NCBI GenBank assembly: GCA_050010255.1
Contig: JBEKLJ010000051.1
Coordinates: 1-21,656 of the forward strand
From: JBEKLJ01 sp050010255
GTDB taxonomy: Bacteria > Acidobacteriota > Terriglobia > Bryobacterales > Bryobacteraceae
Direction: 5' to 3'
Length of the DNA stretch: 21,656 nt
Below are positions 14,769 to 21,487 of this stretch, in pieces (the first letter of the stretch is position 1; every line of letters begins with the position of its first letter). Below the pieces are notes generated by a model. It worked only from the letters and a program-made list of their open reading frames with translations, was not told where the DNA came from and ran no database searches. Position numbers and translations under genes: made by a program.

Positions 14769-16265
14769 ATGACACTCCCATGGTTTTCCGGCGGGCTGGC
14801 GATCGGTCTGCTGCTCTCAGTTTGCGCGCCGCTAAGCGGACAGTGCACGGCGGACTCTCCGGATTCCAAACGCGCCGCAGCCGAACTCGAACGCATAGAC
14901 CGCGATAACGGCCGCCTCGTCGCGTCTCAAAACGCGGATGGGTTGGCCGCTCTCTATGCTCAGGACGCGGTCAGTGCTTGGCCCCAATTTGTTGTGCGGG
15001 GCCGTGAAGCTATTCGCGACTTGTACCGCATGATCCTCCCTCCCGACAATCCCCACGCCGCCTGGATCCCCGAAACGGTGACTGCCTGCGGCTCCATTGC
15101 CGTCGAACGTGGAACGACCCTGTGGACCTGGGATAGCCGGCAGATCCCCAAGGCGTTCCGGTACCTGGCTTACTGGCGGCGAGAGAAATCGGGCTGGCGC
15201 ATCGAGAGCGACAACCTGACCGAGGTCGAGTTGGGGCAGGTGCTGGACGATTTCGCATCGCAGTTGCCTCAAGCCGTCCAGGTCCAAACGCAGAATCAAC
15301 GCACGGAAATGCGTCTCAAAGCGACCCTGGCGAGGGTGGCTGAACCGGTGATTCGCGACCGTGCGCTGCACTGGGCGCTAGAGCAGCACATGAACGATTA
15401 CGGAATCAAGGACCTTGGCTCGCTCGTCAGCGAGTTTGAGCAAGCGTGCGGCGATGCCGCCCTGAGGGCCGACATCCGCGCTCGTTACGACAAGGAAGTC
15501 GCAGCCATCAGGAACGTCAACATCCGGCAGTACAAGAGTGTAGGCGGTGTGGGTCTCGACGCTTACCTATGCCTTCCGGCGGACTCGGCTGCCGGCGCGC
15601 GCCGGCCTGCATTCGTGTTCTTCCACGGCGGCAGCTGGACGGCCGGGACGCCAGCGTGGGACCTCGGCTCCTGCCAGCACTACGCAGCTAAGGGTATGGT
15701 GGGGGTTTCGATTGAATACCGGCTGGTCTTGCCCCACGGCGGCTCTGCCGTTCAGGCGATGGCGGACGCGAAGTCGGCAATCCGCTGGCTTCGGGCGCAT
15801 GCGGCGGAGTTCGGCGTCGATCCCGATCGTATCGTCGCGGCGGGCTTTTCGGTCGGCACCCATCTTTCCGCCGCCGCTGCCACAATCGAAGGATTCGAGG
15901 AGCCCGGCGAAGACCTCGGTATCAGTTCGCGGCCAAACGCACTCGTACTCTGGTCGGCTTGCGTCGACGTCGCCCACGACGGCTATTTTCGCAGCCTTCT
16001 TCGAGGCCAAGCCGAGCCTGCGGCGTGCTCACCCCCGGAGCACATTCGTTCCGGCCTGCCCCCGACTCTCATTGTGCAAGGCTCCGAGGACGACATGTGC
16101 CCGGCCGAAAATGCCCGCCGATACTGCGAACGAATGCAGGCCGCGGGAAACCGCTGCGAGTATCACGTCTTTGAGAAGTCGGGCCACTTCATCTTCAACG
16201 GCCACGGCAAGGAGATCATGGCTCTTTCGGACAGTTTCCTCGCGTCCCTGAAGTACCTGCCGTGA
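14769..16265 (+). CDS. Exported SnoaL-like (DUF4440) + alpha/beta hydrolase (esterase-like) protein
   Basis: This 498-residue protein starts at an ATG with AAAGGA nine bases upstream. A signal peptide (FSGGLAIGLLLSVCAPLSG) indicates export. Residues about 30-160 form an NTF2/SnoaL-like domain of the DUF4440 type (ELERIDRDNGRLVASQNADG, then DLYRMILPP and YWRREKSGWRIESDNL). The C-terminal ~270 residues are an alpha/beta hydrolase of the HSL/BD-FAE type. It has oxyanion-hole HGGSW (His286-Trp290), nucleophile Ser361 in GFSVGT, an acid at Asp441/442 (GSEDD) and His473 (KSGHFIF). An ester or glycan-ester substrate is likely but not specified. Several Cys residues in the mature part could form disulfides. 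The joining of the two domains is uncommon. Confidence 0.82.
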   Translation: MTLPWFSGGLAIGLLLSVCAPLSGQCTADSPDSKRAAAELERIDRDNGRLVASQNADGLAALYAQDAVSAWPQFVVRGREAIRDLYRMILPPDNPHAAWIPETVTACGSIAVERGTTLWTWDSRQIPKAFRYLAYWRREKSGWRIESDNLTEVELGQVLDDFASQLPQAVQVQTQNQRTEMRLKATLARVAEPVIRDRALHWALEQHMNDYGIKDLGSLVSEFEQACGDAALRADIRARYDKEVAAIRNVNIRQYKSVGGVGLDAYLCLPADSAAGARRPAFVFFHGGSWTAGTPAWDLGSCQHYAAKGMVGVSIEYRLVLPHGGSAVQAMADAKSAIRWLRAHAAEFGVDPDRIVAAGFSVGTHLSAAAATIEGFEEPGEDLGISSRPNALVLWSACVDVAHDGYFRSLLRGQAEPAACSPPEHIRSGLPPTLIVQGSEDDMCPAENARRYCERMQAAGNRCEYHVFEKSGHFIFNGHGKEIMALSDSFLASLKYLP

Positions 16266-16272
16266 GCGCTGG

Positions 16273-16299
16273 GCGGGGGCCAGCGGTGCGAGCCCCCGC
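16273..16299 (+). terminator. GC-rich hairpin after the esterase-like gene
   Basis: GCGGGGGC (16273-16280) and GCCCCCGC (16292-16299) form a perfect 8-bp stem with an 11-base loop, starting 8 bases after the stop codon. No U-tract follows, so it may be a non-canonical or Rho-assisted terminator. Confidence 0.45.
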
Positions 16300-16578
16300 G
16301 TATAGAACGAAGCCGGCCGGGCAGCATTTGCGACAATTAGGCGCAATCGGCGCCGGCCAAACCGGAAAAGGTTATGGGAGATGTTCGCCTGTTCTCTCAG
16401 GCGCCGCGTGCCGCCCCGCATTGGCAGCGTCATCGGGAGCCTCCGGCGCCGCGCATCACCCAATCCGGCAGGCGCGGGCGATCTGCGAGATTCTGCGGAA
16501 CGTTTCTGCGGGCCAATCGTATTACCTGTTGGAAGTCTACCGGTGGTCAGCCAGAACATGTAGCCATCGGGAGCCAAT
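16300..16578. other. Intergenic region upstream of padR-ADOP; no gene seen
   Basis: This stretch probably holds the promoter for the PadR gene. A 121-codon frame (16262-16627) crosses it, but its translation is compositionally biased and overlaps the PadR start, so I do not call it. TTGCG and CGCAA form a short inverted repeat near 16328-16346. A Shine-Dalgarno-like GGGAG lies six bases before the PadR ATG. No convincing PadR operator (TATGT/ACATA type) was seen. Confidence 0.5.
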
Positions 16579-16917
16579 ATGCCTGAAAACAAAGCGGATG
16601 TCCCTTATGGAACCTTGGATCTACTGATCCTGAAGACGCTGGACACGATGGGGCCGCTGCACGGCTACCGCATCGCCAGGAGGATTGAGCAGGTTGCGGA
16701 GAACCTCGTGCGATTGAACCAAGGGTCGATCTATCCGGCTCTCATGCGGCTGGAACAGCAAGGCTGGATTCGCACCCAATGGGGAATCTCCGAGACAAAA
16801 CGCAAGGTCAAGTTCTACTCGCTGACCACTGCCGGGGCGAAGCAACTCGATGTCGAGGTTGCGAACTGGGAAAGGACCGCGGCCCTGGTGGCGCGGTTTC
16901 TGGAGGCGGAGCCATGA
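16579..16917 (+). CDS. PadR-family transcriptional regulator
   Basis: This 112-residue protein has the PadR winged-helix fold: GTLDLLILKTLDTMGPLHGY with the hallmark LHGY turn, then the recognition-helix region LNQGSIYPALMRLEQQGWI and the wing TKRKVKFYSLTTAGAKQL. A short C-terminal helix (about 85-110) would serve dimerisation. PadR proteins repress nearby genes and release DNA on binding a ligand. It is translationally coupled to the permease gene through an ATGA overlap at 16914-16917. This PadR-permease pairing is very common in Acidobacteriota. A GGGAG ribosome binding site precedes the start. Confidence 0.92.
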   Translation: MPENKADVPYGTLDLLILKTLDTMGPLHGYRIARRIEQVAENLVRLNQGSIYPALMRLEQQGWIRTQWGISETKRKVKFYSLTTAGAKQLDVEVANWERTAALVARFLEAEP

Positions 16918-19565
16918 AGCTTCGGTGGGCGGTAACTCGTATGTTGGCGCTGTTTCGGAAGAGGACTCTCGAGCGCGAGTTAGAGGACGAGATCCTCGCT
17001 CACCTCGAGCAGGCGGAGCTCGACGCCCGCGCCGCGGGGCTGACGCCGGATGAGGCGCGCCAGGCGGCCCGGCGCGGTTTCGGAGGAATCGAACAAATGA
17101 AAGAAGATCACCGCGATCAGCGCGGCGTCCGCTGGATGGAAAACCTGCTGAGGGACTTTCGATACGGCATGGCCTCGCTGGCGCGCGATCCCGGCTTCGC
17201 CGCGGTTGCTATCGGATTGCTGGCGCTCGGCATTGGCGCCAACACGGCAATGTTCAGCATCGTCGACGCGGTCCTGTTGAAGCCGCTGCCGTTTTCCGGG
17301 CCGGAGCGAATGGTGAGGGTGTGGGAGACGCAGCCGAATGGATTGCCAAGCGGCACCACCACACTCACCTTTCTGGACTGGAAGCGGCAGGACGCACTCT
17401 TCGAGGCGTTGTCGGCCGAGCGCCCCACCCGAGCCGCGGTGGGGACTGGCGAAGATCTAATGCGCATTGAGGGCAAGCTGGTGTCGCCCGATTACTTCAG
17501 GGTGTTCGGCGTGCGCCCTCGAATCGGGCGCGCGTTCGAGCCGGGGGAAGATCAGCCGGGAGCGGCCCGGGTGGTCGTGCTGAGCTACTCGTTCTGGCAA
17601 ACGCGATTCGCCGGCGATCCCGATATTCTGAAGCGCGATTTGGCGCTCGACGGTGAGCCTCACAGGATCATCGGCGTGTTGGCCGCGGGCAGTTTCCATC
17701 GGGACCTTTTTGATCGGGACGAGCCTCGCTTCTATAAGCCACTGGTTTTCGCGCCGGATCAAGTGAATCGCGATCAGCACTGGCTCCTGGTGATCGGGCG
17801 GCTGCGCGCCGGTGTCAGCCTCGAGCAGGCCCGAGCCAAGATGAACCTGTTGAGAGCCAGTCTCGCCCCGGTCATGCCGCCGTTCCAGAAGGATATGGGC
17901 TTCACGGTGGAGCCGTTCGCCCAGCGGCTGGTTAGCGATACTCTGCGCCGCTCGATCTACCTGGCGTTCGGAGCGGTTCTGATGGTGTTGCTCATCGCCT
18001 GCGCGAATGTGGCGAACCTGGTGCTGGCGAAGGGAGCAACCCGGCAGAAGGAGATGGCACTCAGGGCCGCTTTGGGGGCCAGCCGCGGCCGTTTGATCGT
18101 GCAGTTGCTCACCGAAAGCCTGGTCCTGTGTCTCCTCGGAGGCGTCGCGGGCGTTGCCGTGGCCTACCTGCTGCTGCATGCCGCAGGCCCGCTGGTGGCC
18201 GCATCGCTGCCGTTCACGGCTGATCTCCACCTGGATCTGCGCGTCCTCGCCTTCGCCGCGACGGCCGCAATGGCGGTCTTGATACTCGTTGGTCTGCTTC
18301 CTTCCATGCGGATCTCCTTCGGCAAGCTGTCAACCTCATTGAATCAGGCGGGCCGCGGATCGTCGCGCTCGAGCGCGGCGCTGCGCCGGACAATCGTCGT
18401 CGCTGAAGTCTCGGCTTCTGTCGTGCTGATCTGCGGCGCGGCGCTGCTGTTCAAGAGCCTGGCGAAACTCCGGCAGGTGGATGCCGGAGTCAGAATCGAC
18501 CACGTGATTACGATGTCGGTCGATCTTCCCTCGCCGGCGTACCCGTCTCCGGAAAGCGCCACAGGATTCTATGAAGCCGTCGTCCAACGGCTGCGAGCCG
18601 CGCCTGGGGTCGAACAGGCATCGGTCGCGCAGGACGTGCCTCTTCAAGGCTTGCAGTGGGGCGAGGCGATAATCCTGCCTGGACGGGGAGGCTTCGACGT
18701 CGGCCTAAAGCTCGTGGATCCGTGGTACTTCGGCACGCTCAACATTCCCGTGGAATCCGGGCGCGGGATTGAGGATCGGGATCGCGCTGGGCGGCCCCGC
18801 GTTGTGGTCATCAATCAGGAGTTGGCCCGGTATTTGTCGAGCCAATTCGCAATGGCGAATCCGGTAGGACGAACCGTCCTCATGCCGTTGCCTGGCTACG
18901 GTCCAATCCCAGAGTCCGTCGTGGAGGTGCAGATTGTGGGCGTGATTCGCAGCGAGCGTACGGGCGGGTTGCAGGCGCCGCAAGAGCTGGTCGCCTATGC
19001 GCCTTTAGCCCAGATCCCGCGCCAGGACATCACGCTGGTGGTTCGCACACGGAGTGAACCATCGGCGGCAATGTCGGGCATTCGGGACGCGGTGCGGCAG
19101 GTCGATCCCAACTTGCCCTTGAGCGACGTCAGGACGATGGAGCAGGTGAAAGAGCAGAGCATGCTCTGGGCGAAGCAGCCCACCTGGGTGGTGGGTGTCT
19201 TCGCCGGGGTTGCCGCTCTACTGGCCGCGCTAGGACTTTACGGCGTTCTGGCGCATGCGGTGGCGCAACAGCGCCGTGAGATTGGCATCCGCATGGCATT
19301 GGGCGCGCGGCAGGGCGACGTGGTGTCGTACGTTTTGCGCAGCGTCCTCTCCGTGCTCGTCGTGGGACTTGCCGGCGGACTGGCTGGCGCCTTTGCGCTG
19401 ACGCGCGTCCTGAAAAGTCTCTTGTTCCATGTGTCCGCGCTCGACCCCGTCGCGCTGAGCGTCGCCTGCGTCTTGATGACGTTGGTTGGCATACTTGCGG
19501 CCTGGGTTCCGGCGAGCCGGGCGGCGCGGGTGGACCCCATGACGGTGCTTCGCGACGAAGGCTGA
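16914..19565 (+). CDS. ADOP-family ABC transporter permease (MacB/FtsX-like)
   Basis: This is an 883-residue inner-membrane protein. A cytoplasmic N-terminal segment (about residues 1-75) with RELEDEILAHLEQAELDARA and LTPDEARQAARRGFGG is typical of the acidobacterial duplicated orphan permeases. A first membrane segment follows (about 95-115, AIGLLALGIGANTAMFSIVD), then a MacB-type periplasmic core. Next come an FtsX-like membrane block (VLMVLLIACANVANLVLAKG, then TRQKEMALRAALGASRGRL), a second periplasmic region, and a C-terminal FtsX block (GVLAHAVAQQRREIGIRMAL, to ASRAARVDPMTVLRDEG). The doubled FtsX architecture fits the family. No ATPase gene is adjacent, as is usual for these orphans. 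The substrate is unknown. The start overlaps the PadR stop. Confidence 0.92.
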   Translation: MKLRWAVTRMLALFRKRTLERELEDEILAHLEQAELDARAAGLTPDEARQAARRGFGGIEQMKEDHRDQRGVRWMENLLRDFRYGMASLARDPGFAAVAIGLLALGIGANTAMFSIVDAVLLKPLPFSGPERMVRVWETQPNGLPSGTTTLTFLDWKRQDALFEALSAERPTRAAVGTGEDLMRIEGKLVSPDYFRVFGVRPRIGRAFEPGEDQPGAARVVVLSYSFWQTRFAGDPDILKRDLALDGEPHRIIGVLAAGSFHRDLFDRDEPRFYKPLVFAPDQVNRDQHWLLVIGRLRAGVSLEQARAKMNLLRASLAPVMPPFQKDMGFTVEPFAQRLVSDTLRRSIYLAFGAVLMVLLIACANVANLVLAKGATRQKEMALRAALGASRGRLIVQLLTESLVLCLLGGVAGVAVAYLLLHAAGPLVAASLPFTADLHLDLRVLAFAATAAMAVLILVGLLPSMRISFGKLSTSLNQAGRGSSRSSAALRRTIVVAEVSASVVLICGAALLFKSLAKLRQVDAGVRIDHVITMSVDLPSPAYPSPESATGFYEAVVQRLRAAPGVEQASVAQDVPLQGLQWGEAIILPGRGGFDVGLKLVDPWYFGTLNIPVESGRGIEDRDRAGRPRVVVINQELARYLSSQFAMANPVGRTVLMPLPGYGPIPESVVEVQIVGVIRSERTGGLQAPQELVAYAPLAQIPRQDITLVVRTRSEPSAAMSGIRDAVRQVDPNLPLSDVRTMEQVKEQSMLWAKQPTWVVGVFAGVAALLAALGLYGVLAHAVAQQRREIGIRMALGARQGDVVSYVLRSVLSVLVVGLAGGLAGAFALTRVLKSLLFHVSALDPVALSVACVLMTLVGILAAWVPASRAARVDPMTVLRDEG

Positions 19566-19734
19566 TTGGGATAGAAGGCGCTAGCGTAGTGCATCAAGCA
19601 GATTGACCTTCAAGCTGGGCTGTCCTGGCACGCTTGACCTTGTGAAGGCCTTCGAGTGATTCGAGTCCGAACTCTGAAACTGTAAATGATTCTGCAGCGG
19701 CTAAGAGCATCCAGCTTCAACAGAGTTCCACGAC

Positions 19735-19764
19735 TTTCAACCAGCCGGCGCCGTCTGGTTGAAA
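19735..19764. terminator. Hairpin with 10-bp perfect stem
   Basis: TTTCAACCAG (19735-19744) pairs with CTGGTTGAAA (19755-19764) around a 10-base loop, followed by TTTA. It lies 170 bases after the permease stop, so it could end that transcript, or it could be a relic of a mobile element. The loop is GC-rich. Confidence 0.4.
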
Positions 19765-19811
19765 TTTAAGCAGTTGAAAATAGGGCATTTCAGCCCGAGG
19801 CCGGAAACCGC

Positions 19812-19856
19812 CTTGGGCGCAGGGGGTCGGCAGTTCGAATCTGGCCGCCCCGACCA
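19812..19856 (+). tRNA. tRNA-Pro(UGG) 3' fragment (incomplete, probably non-functional)
   Basis: The stretch reads as the 3' part of a bacterial tRNA-Pro gene. It has an anticodon loop CTTGGGC (19812-19818, anticodon TGG), a GGGTC variable region, and the T-arm with GTTCGAATC (4 of 5 stem pairs intact). The acceptor 3' strand CGCCCCG is followed by ACCA (19853-19856). The expected 5' half (acceptor CGGGGCG, D-arm) is absent upstream, and the 5' side of the anticodon stem pairs poorly. Such 3' ends are typical targets duplicated by tyrosine integrases, so this may be an old attachment-site relic. Confidence 0.7.
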
Positions 19857-19928
19857 AATGGTCTCGAAGAGCTTCCAGCAGACCTGTCAGCACGCCTGAA
19901 ATGCCGGCAAGTCGATTTCCGACCGCAG

Positions 19929-19963
19929 CCCGCATTTCTCACCAGCAATCTGCTGCGGCGCGC
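19929..19963. repeat. Dispersed 35-bp repeat, copy 2
   Basis: It aligns with 14249-14283 at 27 of 35 positions without gaps. It ends 17 bases before the outer inverted repeat of the nested mobile element. Confidence 0.45.
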
Positions 19964-20014
19964 GTTGCACGGGTGGGCTGTCACAAAAACCGGGGACAGA
20001 CACACGAGTGACCA

Positions 20015-20029
20015 TGCGTCGGGGACGCA
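20015..20029. repeat. Left-arm hairpin TGCGTC-GGG-GACGCA
   Basis: A 6-bp perfect stem with a 3-base loop lies in the left arm of the outer element, 13 bases inside its left inverted repeat. Its role is unknown; such tight hairpins are common in REP- and MITE-type elements. Confidence 0.4.
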
Positions 20030-20087
20030 CAACAGAGGATGAAAACCGGGTTTTCGAGAGAGTGTCCGGTTGAGCTTTCGCGGCCGG

Positions 20088-20093
20088 TTGACA
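20088..20093 (+). promoter_or_regulatory. -35 element TTGACA of the transposase promoter
   Basis: A consensus TTGACA lies 92 bases before the transposase start. About 18 bases downstream only a weak -10 (GGATAC region, 20112-20117) is present, which would fit the low expression usual for transposases. This promoter shape differs from the leaderless -10-only elements of the host genes. Confidence 0.4.
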
Positions 20094-20114
20094 ACTACCC
20101 GTAGTGGAGTGGGA

Positions 20115-20134
20115 TACGGGCAATTTGGCCCGTA
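20115..20134 (+). promoter_or_regulatory. Hairpin in the transposase leader
   Basis: TACGGGC and GCCCGTA form a 7-bp stem with loop AATTTG, just after the presumed promoter and 46 bases before the start codon. It could limit transcript elongation or shape the mRNA leader. Confidence 0.35.
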
Positions 20135-20172
20135 ATCGATTTCAGCAGCGGCTGAGCTCAGACCGGCACAAT

Positions 20173-20192
20173 GGCCTTCATGAACGAAGGCC
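20173..20192 (+). promoter_or_regulatory. Hairpin presenting the transposase start codon in its loop
   Basis: GGCCTTC (20173-20179) and GAAGGCC (20186-20192) form a perfect 7-bp stem whose six-base loop ATGAAC contains the preferred start codon at 20180. The structure would hinder ribosome access on long read-through transcripts and could dampen transposase synthesis. This is visible in the sequence; the regulatory role is inferred. Confidence 0.5.
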
Positions 20193-21349
20193 GTCCGGTG
20201 TTTTCCCAACTTCTGGATCACGCGCCGATGCACGAGTTCCGGCACTGTGTGGCGCGTTACGGTGCTGACTACCGATTGCGTAGGTTCTCCTGCTGGGACC
20301 AGTTTCTGTGCATGGCTTTCGCGCAGCTGACCTTCCGCGAGAGTCTGCGCGACATCGAAGCCTGTCTGCGCGCCGCGCCCACCCGGCTCTATCATCTGGG
20401 CATTCGCGGCCAGGTTTCGCGCTCGACGCTCGCCGATGCGAACGAAAACCGCAACTGGCGCGTCTACGCCGACTTCGCGCAAGCCTTGATCCGCATCGCG
20501 CGCCCGCTGTACGCCGGAGAAAGTTTCGGCGTCGATCTGGACAACACCGTCTTCGCCCTGGACTCCACCACCATCGATCTGTGTCTATCGCTGTGCCCCT
20601 GGGCGCCATTCCAGCGCTCTCGCGGCGCCATCAAGCTGCACACCCTTCTGGATCTGCGGGGTAGCATCCCCACCTTCCTCCGCATTACGCATGGGCGCAT
20701 CTCCGACGTCAGCACGCTGGATGAGATCCCTTTCCAAGCGGGGGCCTTCTACGTGCTGGATCGCGCCTATCTTCATTTCCAACGGCTGTACAAGATCCAG
20801 CAGGCGAATGCCTACTTTGTCACACGGGCTTGGAAGAACACGCAATTCGCGCGCCTGGAGTCGCGCCCTGTAGACAAGACCACCGGCCTGCGCTGCGATC
20901 AGACTATTCACCTAGCCGGTGTCGACACCCACCGCACCTATCCCGCCCCCTTACGCCGCATCCGCTACTTCGACGCCCAGACCGCCAAGAAGCTGGTGTT
21001 CCTGACCAACCACTTCGAACTCGAACCCCTGACCGTCGCCCAGCTCTACCGCAGCCGCTGGCGCGTGGAACTCTTCTTCCGCTGGATCAAGCAGCACCTT
21101 CGCATCAAGGCCTTCTACGGCTACTCGGAGAACGCTGTCCGGACCCAAATCTGGACGGCGGTGGCGGTCTACGTTCTGGTGGCCATCGTTCGCAAGCGGC
21201 TGGGCCTGGACGTCAGCCTGTACGCGTTCCTGCAAGTTCTCAGCGTGAGCCTGTTTGAGAAAACCCCGATTTTACAGGCCTTCCAGCACATCCACGCTGA
21301 CAAACCGCCACCCAGTTCCCCTAACCAGTTGGATCTGTTTCACTTTTAA
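20180..21349 (+). CDS. IS4-family DDE transposase
   Basis: This 389-residue transposase has an N-terminal domain of the DUF4372 type (NEGRPVFSQLLDHAP, then WDQFLCMAFAQLTFRESLRD) and an RNase H-like catalytic core. The acidic triad is visible: Asp128 in ALDSTTIDL, Asp194 in VLDRAYLHF, and Glu297 in SRWRVELFFRWIKQHL, the Y-(2)-R-(3)-E-(6)-K signature of IS4. The C-terminus is NQLDLFHF. The reading frame is intact and could be active. The start at 20180 gives the usual N-terminus; an ATG at 20171 is three codons upstream. The sequence resembles the ISPepr1-type branch by my recollection of conserved blocks. Confidence 0.93.
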   Translation: MNEGRPVFSQLLDHAPMHEFRHCVARYGADYRLRRFSCWDQFLCMAFAQLTFRESLRDIEACLRAAPTRLYHLGIRGQVSRSTLADANENRNWRVYADFAQALIRIARPLYAGESFGVDLDNTVFALDSTTIDLCLSLCPWAPFQRSRGAIKLHTLLDLRGSIPTFLRITHGRISDVSTLDEIPFQAGAFYVLDRAYLHFQRLYKIQQANAYFVTRAWKNTQFARLESRPVDKTTGLRCDQTIHLAGVDTHRTYPAPLRRIRYFDAQTAKKLVFLTNHFELEPLTVAQLYRSRWRVELFFRWIKQHLRIKAFYGYSENAVRTQIWTAVAVYVLVAIVRKRLGLDVSLYAFLQVLSVSLFEKTPILQAFQHIHADKPPPSSPNQLDLFHF

Positions 21350-21372
21350 CCGGACAGTCGTGGGACAGACAG

Positions 21373-21429
21373 CCACTTTTCGCGAGTGCAACTCCCTTAC
21401 CTTCGGCGACCCTGGAACGCGAAAAGTGG
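21373..21429. repeat. REP/BIME-like inverted repeat in the right arm of the outer element
   Basis: CCACTTTTCGCG (21373-21384) and CGCGAAAAGTGG (21418-21429) form a perfect 12-bp stem with a 33-base loop. Each arm is flanked on its outer side by a GGGACAGAC-type motif (21362-21370 on plus; about 21432-21440 on minus, with one change). The arrangement resembles paired REP sequences or a small MITE. Confidence 0.5.
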
Positions 21430-21450
21430 TGGTCTGGCCCCGGTTTTTGT

Positions 21451-21484
21451 GAGGGCGTCGGCCCTCGCCTCGGCGCGCCGAGGC
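21451..21484. terminator. Two adjacent hairpins after the second synthase copy
   Basis: GAGGGC-GTCG-GCCCTC (21451-21466) is followed directly by the 18-base palindrome GCCTCGGCGCGCCGAGGC (21467-21484). Both lie just beyond the stop codon of the minus-strand synthase gene and could end its transcript, although no T-tract follows. The first hairpin abuts the end of the outer mobile element. Confidence 0.4.
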
Positions 21485-21487
21485 TGG

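Larger units (their letters stand above)
19566..19980. other. Non-coding stretch between the permease gene and the mobile element
   Basis: No reading frame here looks protein-like. The stretch holds a 10-bp perfect hairpin (19735-19764), a tRNA-Pro 3' fragment (19812-19856) and the second copy of a 35-bp repeat (19929-19963). It appears less GC-rich than the flanking genes and looks like accumulated mobile-DNA debris. Confidence 0.6.
20063..21356 (+). mobile_element. IS4-family insertion sequence
   Basis: TGTCCGGTT (20063-20071) and its complement AACCGGACA (21348-21356) bound a 1.29-kb segment with a single transposase gene. The right repeat overlaps the transposase stop codon, a compact layout. 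Similarity of the two ends stops after nine bases, so the exact boundaries are uncertain. The 7-8 bases outside do not match, so no target duplication is seen. The element lies within a second pair of inverted repeats. Confidence 0.65.
19981..21452. mobile_element. Outer element bounded by 21-bp inverted repeats, containing the IS4 copy
   Basis: Positions 19981-20001 and 21432-21452 are inverted repeats matching at 20 of 21 bases; the shared core is TCACAAAAACCGGGG followed by CAGAC after one mismatch. Between them lies the IS4-family element with its own shorter inverted repeats. The two arms outside it (20002-20062 and 21357-21431) are non-coding and hairpin-rich. Either the arms are a ~180-bp MITE/REP-type element split by the insertion, or these are the true ends of a 1.47-kb insertion sequence. 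No target-site duplication is obvious. Confidence 0.55.

Noticed and set aside
16320..16400. Promoter for the PadR gene around TTGCGA
   Set aside because: The hexamer is near a -35 consensus, but no acceptable -10 lies at the right distance, so it is not listed as a feature.
16262..16627. 121-residue plus-strand frame before the PadR gene
   Set aside because: Overlaps the PadR start by 49 bases, lacks a ribosome binding site and has biased composition; PadR has a good start of its own.
19785..19856. Complete tRNA gene
   Set aside because: The 5' acceptor strand and D-arm expected for tRNA-Pro are not present upstream, and the anticodon stem pairs poorly, so only a 3' fragment is called.
19790..20482. 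230-residue minus-strand frame across the tRNA fragment and the transposase start
   Set aside because: Runs antisense to the transposase and through repeats; no domain is visible.
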